DNA of 13,805 nucleotides. Source: JBGSIZ01 sp041742255 (lineage in GTDB: Bacteria > Pseudomonadota > Alphaproteobacteria > Rhodobacterales > Rhodobacteraceae). Position 1 is the first letter of the stretch. Each line of letters starts with the position of its first letter. The translations under genes were made by a program, and so were the position numbers. This document shows positions 6,070 to 13,626 of the stretch, one piece after another. The stretch spans positions 1 through 13,805 of the forward strand of contig JBGSIZ010000334.1 of NCBI GenBank assembly GCA_041742255.1, read 5' to 3'. The notes under the pieces were generated by a model. It was not told the origin of the DNA, ran no database searches, and worked only from the letters and a program-made list of their open reading frames with translations.

Positions 6070-6145
6070 TGGCGGCCCCGTCAGGATTCGAACCTGAGAC
6101 CTACCGCTTAGGAGGCGGTCGCTCTATCCCCTGAGCTACGAGGCC
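6070..6145 (-). tRNA. tRNA-Arg (anticodon CCT)
   Basis: The 76-nt cloverleaf includes an encoded CCA (6070-6072). The acceptor stem GGCCTCG pairs with CGGGGCC (one G-U pair), with discriminator G. The D-arm is GCTC/GAGC. The anticodon stem ACCGC/GCGGT encloses the 7-nt loop CTCCTAA, giving anticodon CCT, which reads the rare Arg codon AGG. The T-arm is TCAGG/CCTGA with TTCGAAT. The 190 bp downstream, to 5877, holds no gene. No integrase or duplicated 3' end is seen, so the gene is not visibly used as an integration site here. Confidence 0.95.
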
Positions 6146-6154
6146 GATGCGGTG

Positions 6155-6183
6155 TGAATGCCTGTCTTTGGGCCCATCGTCAA
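6155..6183 (-). promoter_or_regulatory. Candidate promoter of tRNA-Arg
   Basis: On the minus strand TTGACG (6178-6183) and CATTCA (6155-6160) are separated by 17 bp. Transcription would start within a few bases of the mature tRNA 5' end at 6145. The -35 is strong and the -10 weak. The element also argues against extending the divergent LacI-family gene up to the ATG at 6158. Confidence 0.45.
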
Positions 6184-6200
6184 CGTCCGGCCCAACAGCC

Positions 6201-6228
6201 TTGGACAAGCCCCCCAACTGTGGATAAC
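6201..6228 (+). promoter_or_regulatory. Candidate promoter of the LacI-family gene with an overlapping DnaA box
   Basis: TTGGAC (6201-6206), a 16-bp spacer and GATAAC (6223-6228) form a plausible sigma-70 promoter about 17 bp before the ATG. A perfect DnaA box (TTATCCACA on the minus strand, 6219-6227) covers the putative -10. DnaA binding there would be expected to affect transcription. The box match is exact; the promoter hexamers are only moderate. Confidence 0.4.
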
Positions 6229-6244
6229 TAGGCACATCGACAGT

Positions 6245-7288
6245 ATGGCGGGGCAATCAGCAGTGAAACCAACCCAGAAACGGACACTGACGTTGCGCGA
6301 TGTGTCCGAAGCATCCGGCGTCAGCGAAATGACGGTGAGCCGCGTTTTGCGCCACAAAGGCGACGTGAGCGAGGCCACCCGAATCAAGGTTCAGGATGCC
6401 GCAAAACGGTTGGGCTATGTGCCCAACAAAATCGCGGGCGCCTTGGCATCGCAGCGCGTCAATCTGGTGGCGGTGATCATTCCGTCCTTGGGAAACATGG
6501 TGTTCCCCGAGGTTCTGTCGGGCATATCAAACGTGCTGGCCCATACCGCGTTGCAACCGGTGTTTGGTGTGACCGACTACATGCCCGAAAAAGAAGAAAA
6601 AGTGTTGTTCGAAATGCTGAGCTGGCGGCCATCCGGCGTCATCATCGCTGGTCTTGAACATTCCGACGCCGCCCGCGCCATGTTGATGCAGGCCGATTGC
6701 CCTGTAGGCGAGCTCCTGGACGTGGCCGGCGACCCGGTCGATGCCTGTGTCGGGATTTCACACCGCCGCGCCGGCCGCAAAATGGCCGAGGCGATCATTG
6801 CCGCAGGCTATCGCAGGATCGGGTTCATGGGCACGAAAATGCCGCTGGACCACCGCGCCCGCAAACGGTTCGAAGGGTTTACCCGCACGCTGGCAAAGGT
6901 CGGGATCGAGATTGCCGATCAGGAATTCTATTCCGGCGGCTCCGCCCTCGCTAAGGGCCGCGAAATGACCGAAGCGATGCTGGCGCGCACCCCGGACCTT
7001 GATTTTCTGTATTATTCCAACGACATGATTGGTGCCGGTGGTCTGTTGACCCTGCTGGACAAGGGCGCGGATATTCCCAATACCATCGGCCTTGCCGGGT
7101 TCAACGGGGTTGAATTGCTGGAGGGTCTGCCGGTCAGGCTGGCATCCATGGATGCGTGCCGTCGCGAGATTGGCGAGGCCGCCGCAAAGATCATTGCCGA
7201 CCGCAATGCCGACCCTGATATGCCCCCCGGCGGCATGATTGAACTCAGCCCGAAACTGACCCCCGGCGCCACGATCCGCACTGTCTGA
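6245..7288 (+). CDS. LacI-family transcriptional repressor, GntR (gluconate)-like subgroup
   Basis: The protein has 347 residues from the ATG at 6245. An N-terminal LacI helix-turn-helix (TLRDVSEASGVSEMTVSRVL, about 16-35) and hinge (to ~70) are followed by a periplasmic-binding-protein-like sugar domain (~72-347). Blocks IIPSLGNMVFPEVLSGI, MLSW and the following VGELLD match the E. coli gluconate repressor GntR as I remember it, so the effector may be a sugar acid. No gluconate transporter, kinase or other sugar gene is in the window, so the target is unknown. The frame extends to an ATG at 6158, but that stretch overlaps the tRNA promoter and the DnaA box. The preferred ATG lacks a strong ribosome site. 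xth follows after 21 bp, probably in the same transcript. Confidence 0.88.
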   Translation: MAGQSAVKPTQKRTLTLRDVSEASGVSEMTVSRVLRHKGDVSEATRIKVQDAAKRLGYVPNKIAGALASQRVNLVAVIIPSLGNMVFPEVLSGISNVLAHTALQPVFGVTDYMPEKEEKVLFEMLSWRPSGVIIAGLEHSDAARAMLMQADCPVGELLDVAGDPVDACVGISHRRAGRKMAEAIIAAGYRRIGFMGTKMPLDHRARKRFEGFTRTLAKVGIEIADQEFYSGGSALAKGREMTEAMLARTPDLDFLYYSNDMIGAGGLLTLLDKGADIPNTIGLAGFNGVELLEGLPVRLASMDACRREIGEAAAKIIADRNADPDMPPGGMIELSPKLTPGATIRTV

Positions 7289-7309
7289 TCGCGCCACAGG
7301 AGACACCCG

Positions 7310-8092
7310 ATGAAAATCTGCACCTGGAACATCAATTCCGTGCGCCTGCGTGAAACGCTGGTTCTGCGTCTGTTGCAGGACGAGGCCCCGGATGTCTTGT
7401 GCCTGCAGGAATGCAAAAGCCCGGTGGACAAGATCCCCGTCGATGGGTTCCGGGCGCTGGGGTATACGCACATGATCGCGCGCGGCCAAAAGGGGTATAA
7501 CGGGGTGGCGATCCTGTCCAAAACCCGGATTGCCGAGGTTGCCGCCTATGATTTTGCCGACCTTGGCCATGCCCGCCACATTGCCGGGCGGCTGGAGAAC
7601 GGCGTCACGGTTCATAATTTCTATGTCCCCGCAGGCGGCGATATTCCGGACCGGGTTGCGAATGACAAATTCGGACAGAAGTTGGATTACCTGACCCAGA
7701 TGCGCGATCATTTCAGGGCCAACAGCCCGAACCATGCCATTCTGGTGGGCGATCTGAACATCGCCCCGCGCCCCGATGACGTGTGGAACCACAAGCAACT
7801 GCTGAAAATCGTCAGCCACACCCCGATCGAGGTGGACCATCTGACGCAGACCCAATCGGCGGGCGGTTGGGTTGATGTGACCCGGCACCATATCCCCACC
7901 GGGCCGTTGTTCAGTTGGTGGTCGTATCGGTCGCCCGGCTGGGACGAGGCCGACAAGGGTCGCAGGCTCGACCACATTTGGGCCACGCCCGATCTGATGG
8001 ACAAGGCGGCATCCAGCGCGATCCACCGTGCCGCCCGAGGCTGGGACCAGCCCAGCGATCACGCCCCGGTTTTTGCGACCTTCGATATCTGA
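7310..8092 (+). CDS. xth: Exodeoxyribonuclease III / AP endonuclease
   Basis: It is a base-excision-repair enzyme that cuts the backbone 5' to abasic sites and removes 3'-blocking ends, with 3'-to-5' exonuclease activity; it needs Mg2+. The 260 residues cover one endonuclease/exonuclease/phosphatase fold with the full active-site set: N7 (TWNINS), E34 (LQECKSP), Y105 (FYVPAGGD), D148 and N150 (VGDLNIAP), D221 (RRLDHIW) and D250-H251 (PSDHAPV). The ATG has AGGAGA at good spacing. It follows the LacI-family gene by 21 bp, an unusual operon partner whose regulation may be incidental. It is convergent with the SGNH hydrolase, with only 3 bp between the stops. Confidence 0.95.
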   Translation: MKICTWNINSVRLRETLVLRLLQDEAPDVLCLQECKSPVDKIPVDGFRALGYTHMIARGQKGYNGVAILSKTRIAEVAAYDFADLGHARHIAGRLENGVTVHNFYVPAGGDIPDRVANDKFGQKLDYLTQMRDHFRANSPNHAILVGDLNIAPRPDDVWNHKQLLKIVSHTPIEVDHLTQTQSAGGWVDVTRHHIPTGPLFSWWSYRSPGWDEADKGRRLDHIWATPDLMDKAASSAIHRAARGWDQPSDHAPVFATFDI

Positions 8093-8095
8093 AGG

Positions 8096-8731
8096 TTACA
8101 GGGACCGGGCCGCACTCGCCACCGCCTGCCCAAGCGTCGCGTGGGCCGTTTCGTCAAAATGCACACCGTCCACCGGGCTGACCGCGATATGTGCGCCCGC
8201 ATCCAGAAACCCGGCCCCCCAATGCGCGGCAAGGTCTGCATAGTATCGGGGCAGCGCCCGCGACACCGTATTCCCGTTGTAAAACACGTCTCCGATGCAG
8301 CCTGTCACGGTGACTGGTGGCGGGCAGATAATCAACGTCTTGAACCCTCCGTGACGTGTCTGCGTGACGTCATCATGCGCGATGGCCAGCAGCCCCGCGA
8401 TCCCTGCCGTTATGCCCATGGCATCGGCCCCGAACATCATCTTGCTGTCGTTGGTGCCCAACATGATGGTCAGAACGTCAATCGGTCCATGGCTGCCCAG
8501 CGCGATTTTCAGCCCGGTCAGCCCATTCATGTGGTCCCCCATGACCGGATCGGCAAACCGGGTGGTGCGGCCCGGCAACCCTTCCTCGATTACGGTCCAG
8601 TCCGGCCCAAGGTGGCGCGCCATCACGCCGGGCCAGCGAATGTCTGGCCCAAAGCGGTGATGTGGCCCCCGTTCGGTCATCGGCGGCGTGCCGTAGGTGT
8701 TGCTGTCCCCAAAGGTCAGGATGGTGGGCAT
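8096..8731 (-). CDS. SGNH/GDSL-family hydrolase (arylesterase-like)
   Basis: A 211-residue serine ester hydrolase. All four SGNH blocks are visible: the nucleophile Ser10 in FGDSNTYG, Gly53 in GLPGRTT, Asn94 in LGTNDSK, and Asp188/His191 in DGVHFDE. The EGLPGRTT block and its spacing resemble the arylesterase/acyl-CoA-thioesterase-like SGNH subgroup. No signal peptide is present, so it is probably cytoplasmic. The start ATG has GGAG 7 nt upstream on the minus strand. Physiological substrate (carboxyl, acetyl or thio ester) cannot be read from the sequence. It is divergent from the cnoX-like gene, 134 bp apart, and convergent with xth. Confidence 0.9.
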   Translation of the reverse strand: MPTILTFGDSNTYGTPPMTERGPHHRFGPDIRWPGVMARHLGPDWTVIEEGLPGRTTRFADPVMGDHMNGLTGLKIALGSHGPIDVLTIMLGTNDSKMMFGADAMGITAGIAGLLAIAHDDVTQTRHGGFKTLIICPPPVTVTGCIGDVFYNGNTVSRALPRYYADLAAHWGAGFLDAGAHIAVSPVDGVHFDETAHATLGQAVASAARSL

Positions 8732-8808
8732 GGTGTCTCCGGTTCACGAAATGTGCACAAAACGCTAGGCCCCGGCGCGTTGGCTTGTAAAGACCCGCGT
8801 ATTCCCTC

Positions 8809-8839
8809 TTGGCGTTTGTCGGTTGGGGTCACATATATG
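8809..8839 (+). promoter_or_regulatory. Candidate promoter of the cnoX-like gene
   Basis: TTGGCG (8809-8814) and TATATG (8834-8839), 19 bp apart, precede the ATG at 8866 by about 27 bp. CTTG at 8808-8811 with CATATAT at 8832-8838 also loosely recalls a heat-shock sigma-32 promoter, but the spacing is longer than usual. Neither reading is secure. Confidence 0.3.
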
Positions 8840-8865
8840 GCCAAACCCAAAGCAGGAGCCGGGAC

Positions 8866-9789
8866 ATGATCGAACTTGGCAAAACGACCCCGAAAACGCC
8901 CGTGGCCAGCGGCCATATCATCGACGGCACCGACGCGACGTTTATGGCCGATGTGGTCGAACAATCCAAAACGGTGCCAGTGATCGTTGATTTCTGGGCC
9001 ACATGGTGCGGCCCGTGCAAGACACTGGGCCCCGCGATTGAGGCCGCCGTGGCCAAGGCCAATGGCAAGGTCAAGCTGGTCAAGATCGACGTGGACCGCA
9101 ATCAGGTTTACGCGGGCCAGTTGCGCGTGCAGTCGATCCCGACCGTCTATGCATTCTGGCAGGGACAGCCGGTCGATGGGTTTCAAGGGGCAATCCCCCC
9201 GAGCCAGATTGAAGAATTCGTGACCAAGATGGCCGCCCTTGCAGGCCCCGACGAAGAAGAGGCCGGATTGGAAGAAGCCGTGGCCGTGGCCGAAACCATG
9301 TTGGCCGAAGGCGATGCGCTGGGTGCCGCCGAAACCTTTGCCGCCATTTTGCAAGAGGATGATGCGAACACGCCCGCCTATGCTGGCCTCGCGCGCGCCC
9401 ATGTGGCCTTGGGCGATTTGGATCAGGCCGAGGCGGTGTTGAACGGTGCCCCGGCGGAAATCTCAGCGGCGGCCGCTCTTGATGCAGTCCGCGCCCAGAT
9501 CGCCCTTGCCCGCGAGGCCGAAAAGGCTGGTCCGATGGCCGATTTGCGTGCCGCCGTGGACGCCGACCCAACCAACAACGCCGCGCGGTTCGATCTGGCG
9601 ACTGCGCTCGCCGCGAATGGCATGGCGGATGACGCGGTGACAGAACTTCTGGACCTGTTCCGGCGCGACAGGGATTGGAACGACGGCGCGGCCAAGGCGC
9701 AATTGTTCAAGATTTTCGACTCGCTGCCGGCAACGGACCCCGTTGTTTTGAATGGTCGGCGCAAGCTGTCGTCGCTGATTTTCGCCTGA
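8866..9789 (+). CDS. cnoX: CnoX/YbbN-type chaperedoxin (thioredoxin domain plus TPR-like repeats)
   Basis: It protects proteins from aggregation under oxidative stress and hands them to GroEL; it is cytoplasmic. The 307 residues begin with a thioredoxin domain (~16-123) containing ATWCGPCK (active site C48/C51) and cis-Pro in SIPT (P92). Helical TPR-like repeats, rich in Ala/Glu, follow to the C-terminus (~130-300). E. coli CnoX lacks the redox CxxC, while this protein retains an intact CGPC, as does the Caulobacter homologue; real thiol-reductase activity is therefore expected. The ATG at 8866 is chosen for AGGAG at 8854-8858. The frame's earlier TTG at 8809 falls on the putative promoter. 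A 62-bp gap separates it from the GMC oxidoreductase gene. Confidence 0.9.
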   Translation: MIELGKTTPKTPVASGHIIDGTDATFMADVVEQSKTVPVIVDFWATWCGPCKTLGPAIEAAVAKANGKVKLVKIDVDRNQVYAGQLRVQSIPTVYAFWQGQPVDGFQGAIPPSQIEEFVTKMAALAGPDEEEAGLEEAVAVAETMLAEGDALGAAETFAAILQEDDANTPAYAGLARAHVALGDLDQAEAVLNGAPAEISAAAALDAVRAQIALAREAEKAGPMADLRAAVDADPTNNAARFDLATALAANGMADDAVTELLDLFRRDRDWNDGAAKAQLFKIFDSLPATDPVVLNGRRKLSSLIFA

Positions 9790-9851
9790 TCGCATCCTGA
9801 CTGGACGCCGCCGCCGCCGCCCGGCATTGTTTGGAAAATGCGGGGGGCTGG

Positions 9852-11456
9852 ATGTCAGACAGGTTTGACTATGTGATTGTCGGCGCCGGGTCGGCGGGCT
9901 GTGTGCTGGCAAATCGGTTGTCGGCAAACGGTCGGTATCGCGTCTGTGTCATCGAGGCGGGCGGGCGCGACACCTACCCATGGATCCATATTCCCGTCGG
10001 GTATCTGTATTGCATCGGTAACCCCCGCACAGACTGGTGTTTTCGCACAACGGTGCAGGACGGGCTGGGTGGCCGCACGTTGCTGTATCCGCGCGGCAAG
10101 GTTCTGGGCGGGTGTTCGGCGATCAACGGCATGTTGTATCTGCGTGGCCAATCCGCTGATTATGACGGCTGGCGGCAAATGGGTCTGACTGGCTGGGGCT
10201 GGGACGATGTCCTGCCCTATTTCAAGAAATCCGAGGATTATTTCGCGGGGGCATCAGATGCCCATGCCACGGGCGGCGAATGGCGGGTCGAAGATCAGCG
10301 GTTGCACTGGGAGATCCTTGACGATTTCGCCGCCGCAGCCGAGACGGAGGGGATACCCCGCACCCCGGATTTCAACACCGGCGACAACGAAGGCGTGGGG
10401 TATTTCAAGGTCAACCAGCGGCGCGGTTGGCGTTGGACCACGGCCAAGGGGTTTTTGCGCCCCGCCAAGAACCGCAAGAACCTGATCGTGCGGACCGGCG
10501 CACAAGTGTCCCGCGTGGTGTTTGACGGGTCGCGCGCCATCGGTGTGGAGTTGCTGACGGGCGAGGTGATATCGGCCCGGCGAGAGGTGATCCTGTCTGC
10601 AGGTGCCATCGGGTCGCCGCAAATCCTGCAATTGTCCGGGATCGGCCCCGGTGCGCTGTTGCAACGGCACGGCATCGCCGTGCTGCGTGACCGCCCGGAT
10701 GTGGGGGCCAATTTGCAGGACCATCTGCAACTGCGCTGTATCTACAAGGTTGAGGGCGCCAAGACACTGAACACCATGGCCGGGTCGATCCTTGGCAAGG
10801 CGCGGATGGCCGCCGAATATGCCCTGTTTCGCAGTGGCCCCATGTCGATGGCCCCCAGCCAGTTGGGCGCATTTGCCCGGTCTGGCCCGGATGTGGCCAC
10901 CCCTGATCTGGAATACCATGTGCAGCCCTTGTCACTGGGCGCGTTTGGGGAACCTCTCCATGATTTTCCGGCGATCACGGCCAGCGTGTGCCATTTGCGC
11001 CCCGAAAGCCGGGGCACCGTCGAGATTGTCAGCGGTCGCGCCACGGATGCCCCCGCGATTTCGCCGAATTATCTGAGTGCAGAGGCAGACCGTCTGGTTG
11101 CCGCGCGTGCAATCCGGTTGACCCGGCGGATACTGGCGGCGGCCCCCATGGCGCGTTACCGGCCACAGGAATATCTGCCCGGACCCTGCACTGACGACAG
11201 TGATGCCGCGTTGATGGATGCTGCAGGGCGGATTGGCACCACAATATTTCATCCTGTGGGCACGGCCCGGATAGGCACCGATGACGGGTCGGTCGTTGAT
11301 CCGGAATTGCGGGTGCGCGGCGTCACCGGTTTGCGGGTCGTCGATGCGTCCGTGATGCCACGGATCACGTCGGGCAACACCAATTCGCCCACCATCATGA
11401 TCGCGGAAAAGGCGGCGGACCTGATCCTTGCCGGGTTTGCCCAAACCGTGGAATAA
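9852..11456 (+). CDS. GMC-family FAD-dependent oxidoreductase (choline/alcohol dehydrogenase-like)
   Basis: It oxidises an alcohol to an aldehyde using FAD; the acceptor is probably the quinone pool, as in BetA and AlkJ. With the ATG at 9852 it has 534 residues. Visible are the Rossmann FAD motif VGAGSAGCVLANRL (~10-23), GMC signature 1 (YPRGKVLGGCSAINGM), signature 2 (GAIGSPQILQLSGIGP), the catalytic His467 in HPVGTARIG, and the Asn pair in GNTNSPT (509-511). A TTG at 9831 is in frame, but the ATG is preferred because family members begin just before the FAD motif. Annotation pipelines would probably call it choline dehydrogenase. No betaine genes (betB, betI, transporter) are near, so the substrate is open. 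AlkJ-like alcohol oxidation is an alternative, given alkB 8 kb away. Confidence 0.9.
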   Translation: MSDRFDYVIVGAGSAGCVLANRLSANGRYRVCVIEAGGRDTYPWIHIPVGYLYCIGNPRTDWCFRTTVQDGLGGRTLLYPRGKVLGGCSAINGMLYLRGQSADYDGWRQMGLTGWGWDDVLPYFKKSEDYFAGASDAHATGGEWRVEDQRLHWEILDDFAAAAETEGIPRTPDFNTGDNEGVGYFKVNQRRGWRWTTAKGFLRPAKNRKNLIVRTGAQVSRVVFDGSRAIGVELLTGEVISARREVILSAGAIGSPQILQLSGIGPGALLQRHGIAVLRDRPDVGANLQDHLQLRCIYKVEGAKTLNTMAGSILGKARMAAEYALFRSGPMSMAPSQLGAFARSGPDVATPDLEYHVQPLSLGAFGEPLHDFPAITASVCHLRPESRGTVEIVSGRATDAPAISPNYLSAEADRLVAARAIRLTRRILAAAPMARYRPQEYLPGPCTDDSDAALMDAAGRIGTTIFHPVGTARIGTDDGSVVDPELRVRGVTGLRVVDASVMPRITSGNTNSPTIMIAEKAADLILAGFAQTVE

Positions 11457-11469
11457 TGCGGGGCCCCGA

Positions 11470-11497
11470 TTGTAACCGGGCAGAACCGTCCTAGCTG
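11470..11497 (+). promoter_or_regulatory. Possible promoter of the LON-domain gene (would give a leaderless mRNA)
   Basis: TTGTAA (11470-11475), a 16-bp spacer and TAGCTG (11492-11497) lie so close to the ATG at 11505 that transcription would begin at or near the start codon. No purine-rich ribosome site is visible before the ATG, which agrees with leaderless translation. The -10 match is poor. Confidence 0.25.
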
Positions 11498-11504
11498 TAG
11501 CAAC

Positions 11505-12140
11505 ATGATAGAGTTTTCAGACCTTCCCGACACTGTTCCATTGTTCCCGCTGCCCGGCGCGTTGTTGCTGCCGCGCGCCCGTCTGCCACTGCATATTTTC
11601 GAGCCGCGCTATCTGGCGATGATTGATGACGCGCTGAAAACCCCCACCCGCCTGATTGGGATGATCCAGCCCTATGACGGCCGCGAGAACAAGCTGCACG
11701 CGATTGGCTGTGCTGGCCGGATCACCGCATTTTCCGAAACCGAGGATGGCCGGTATATGATCACCCTTTCGGGGATGTCCCGGTTTCGTGTGCAGGAGGA
11801 GGTCCACGGGTTCACCCCCTATCGTCGATGCCGGGTGAATTGGGACGGGTTTAACCGCGACCTTGGTCCGACCGAGAAAGACACCGGATTTGACCGCAAG
11901 GCGCTGATGTCCGCCCTGAACCGGTTTTTCAAGCAACGTGGATTGGAAACCGATTGGGACTCCTTGTCAGAGGCGGAACCGGAGTTGTTGATCAATTCCT
12001 TGTCTATGCTGTGCCCGTTTGACCCGGAGGACAAACAGGCCCTGTTGGAGGCTCCGTCCTTGACCACCCGGCGCGAAACAATCATGACCTTGATCGAATT
12101 TGCCCTTCGGGCCGGCAACACGGACGAGACATTGCAGTGA
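11505..12140 (+). CDS. LON peptidase substrate-binding-domain protein (stand-alone)
   Basis: The 211-residue protein resembles the N-terminal substrate-binding domain of Lon protease. The family block starts PLFPLPGALLLP (12-23) and continues LPLHIFEPRY (27-36). An IGCAGRI strand and a FRV-containing strand follow, with a helical C-terminal half. It has no AAA+ ATPase and no Ser-Lys protease domain, so it is not a protease itself and may bind substrates or partners. Length is normal for the stand-alone bacterial family. It overlaps the next gene by 3 bases and sits downstream of the cnoX-like gene with the GMC gene between. Function of the family is poorly defined. Confidence 0.9.
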   Translation: MIEFSDLPDTVPLFPLPGALLLPRARLPLHIFEPRYLAMIDDALKTPTRLIGMIQPYDGRENKLHAIGCAGRITAFSETEDGRYMITLSGMSRFRVQEEVHGFTPYRRCRVNWDGFNRDLGPTEKDTGFDRKALMSALNRFFKQRGLETDWDSLSEAEPELLINSLSMLCPFDPEDKQALLEAPSLTTRRETIMTLIEFALRAGNTDETLQ

Positions 12141-12319
12141 CCGACACCCCCTTTGATCCCAAGATGCTCGAGGCGCTGGTGTGTCCGCAGACCCAGGCGA
12201 CCTTGTCCTATGACGCGGCGGCGCAGGAATTGATTTCGGATCGCGCCCGTCTGGCCTATCCGATCCGCAACGGTATCCCCGTGATGCTGGTGGACGAGGC
12301 CCGCAAGATCGCGGACTGA
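12137..12319 (+). CDS. Trm112/UPF0434-family small protein
   Basis: A 60-residue protein of the Trm112-like (YcaR) family. Trm112 proteins in archaea and eukaryotes activate methyltransferases; the role of bacterial members is mostly unproven. Visible are LEALVCPQTQATL (~11-23), the QELIS strand, and LAYPIRNGIPVML (~39-51), in family order and at normal length. The zinc-type CPxC of many members is reduced to a single Cys here, so zinc binding at this site is unlikely. The GTG start overlaps the TGA of the LON-domain gene (GTGA, 12137-12140), indicating translational coupling. It is convergent with ubiH, 8 bp between stops. Confidence 0.9.
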   Translation: MTDTPFDPKMLEALVCPQTQATLSYDAAAQELISDRARLAYPIRNGIPVMLVDEARKIAD

Positions 12320-12327
12320 GCCCCGGT

Positions 12328-13545
12328 TCAGCCCCGCATCAGGCGCGGCAGATCACCGGTCAGCCCAGCCGCCTCGCGGATAAAGCCACGGCGCAGGATG
12401 GGCCATGCATTGACCACACCCATGCCCGCATCCCGGACTAATCGCAGGATCGGGTTGTCGTTTGAAAACAGCCGGTTGAATGTGTCCGTTGCGAGCGCGA
12501 GCGCCGCCGTATCAAACCGCCGCCATTGCTGATACCGCGCCAGAACCTGCGCCCCGCCGATATCTTCGCCGCGCGCGCGGGCGTCTGACACCACGTCGAT
12601 CAAGGCCGCTACGTCCCGCATCCCCGCGTTCAAACCTTGTCCCGCGATGGGGTGCACGCCGTGCGCCGCATCGCCCACTAAGGCCACCCTGTCCGCGATG
12701 AACGATTTGGCGAGCGACAGCCCCAAAGGATAGCTGAACCTGTCCCCGACCAGATGAATATCCCCAAGGAATGACCCAAAGGCCGGGCGCAGCACCGCCA
12801 GAAATGCATCGTCAGACAACGCCATGTTGGCCCTCGCCCGGTCGGTTTGCTCACTCCAGACAATCGAACTGCGGTTGCCTGTCAGGGGCAGGATCGCGAG
12901 CGGCCCGCCGGGCATGAAAAACTGGTGCGCGACGCCAATGTGCGGCAGGTCGTGCGCCACCGCGCAGACCACCGCCGTTTGCCCATACCCCCACGCCATG
13001 CGACCGATTCCCGCCCTCGATGCCGTGCCCGACGCGCGCCCGTCGCAGCCGATCAACAAGCGGCCCGTCAAGGTCTGCCCGTCCCGCAGCGTGACGCTGA
13101 CGCCGTTTACTGTGGTCGATTGGGCCTGCACGGTTTGGCCGGGCAAATGGGCGATCCCCGCTGTGGTGCCCATCTGATCCAGAAGGGCGCGGCGCAGGTG
13201 CCTGTCTTCGACAAGGTGCCCCATTGGTCCTTCTTCGATTTCGGCATGGTCGAAATGCATCATCCACGGGGCCGCACCCTTGCCCGCGTGTCCATCGGTG
13301 ACCTTGATTTCCAGCATAGGTTGGGCGTTGGGGGCCAGCGCGGGCCAGATCCCCAACGCCTGCAACATCCGCCGCGACCCCAGCGCCAGCGCATAGGACC
13401 GCCCATCAAAACCGGGGTCTGTCCGGGTGTCGATCGGCAGGCTGTCGATAATCGCCACCGAAAACCCAGCCTGTGCAAGGCCAAGCGCCAGCGTGCAGCC
13501 GTTCAGCCCGCCGCCCGTTATGAGGATGTCAAAATCTGTGTTCAT
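12328..13545 (-). CDS. ubiH: UbiH/UbiF/COQ6-type FAD monooxygenase (ubiquinone biosynthesis)
   Basis: It is a class A flavoprotein hydroxylase adding oxygen to the ubiquinone ring precursor, probably peripheral to the inner membrane. From the ATG at 13545 it has 405 residues. Visible are the FAD-binding ITGGGLNGCTLALGLAQAG (~9-27), the LIGCDGRAS motif, and VALVGDAAHGVHPIAGQGLN, with GDAAH at 291-295. The frame runs on to an ATG at 13737, but that 64-residue extension is Arg/Pro-rich and overlaps the divergent amidase gene, so it is rejected. UbiH, UbiF and UbiI are hard to tell apart by sequence, so which ring position it hydroxylates is uncertain. It is divergent from the amidase gene across ~80 bp and convergent with the Trm112 gene. 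Confidence 0.88.
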   Translation of the reverse strand: MNTDFDILITGGGLNGCTLALGLAQAGFSVAIIDSLPIDTRTDPGFDGRSYALALGSRRMLQALGIWPALAPNAQPMLEIKVTDGHAGKGAAPWMMHFDHAEIEEGPMGHLVEDRHLRRALLDQMGTTAGIAHLPGQTVQAQSTTVNGVSVTLRDGQTLTGRLLIGCDGRASGTASRAGIGRMAWGYGQTAVVCAVAHDLPHIGVAHQFFMPGGPLAILPLTGNRSSIVWSEQTDRARANMALSDDAFLAVLRPAFGSFLGDIHLVGDRFSYPLGLSLAKSFIADRVALVGDAAHGVHPIAGQGLNAGMRDVAALIDVVSDARARGEDIGGAQVLARYQQWRRFDTAALALATDTFNRLFSNDNPILRLVRDAGMGVVNAWPILRRGFIREAAGLTGDLPRLMRG

Positions 13546-13626
13546 GCGCCGAATATGGACGGTTGACCGGGATTGTCCATGCGCCCCTTGGCCGCTACCC
13601 TTGGCCGACATCTGGGGGCAGGGCAT

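Noticed and set aside
5514..6134. 206-codon plus-strand open frame across the upstream paralog and the tRNA
   Set aside because: It runs antisense through the paralog, the non-coding gap and most of the tRNA gene, so it is not a plausible protein.
6070..6145. tRNA-Arg(CCT) as an integration (att) site
   Set aside because: No integrase, no duplicated tRNA 3' end and no composition change nearby.
6758..8062. 434-codon open frame on the minus strand opposite the LacI-family gene and xth
   Set aside because: It covers two confident genes in antisense; a high-GC shadow frame with no domain features.
9809..9822. CCG trinucleotide run upstream of the GMC gene as a functional repeat
   Set aside because: Only about four units in a GC-rich gap; likely chance in this base composition.
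9852..11456. Calling the GMC protein choline dehydrogenase (betA)
   Set aside because: No bet genes are near and the GMC motifs are shared with AlkJ and other alcohol dehydrogenases; the substrate cannot be fixed from sequence.
11459..11468. Perfect 10-bp palindrome CGGGGCCCCG after the GMC stop as a terminator or operator
   Set aside because: It has no loop and no T-tract; pure GC strings of this kind are expected at this composition.
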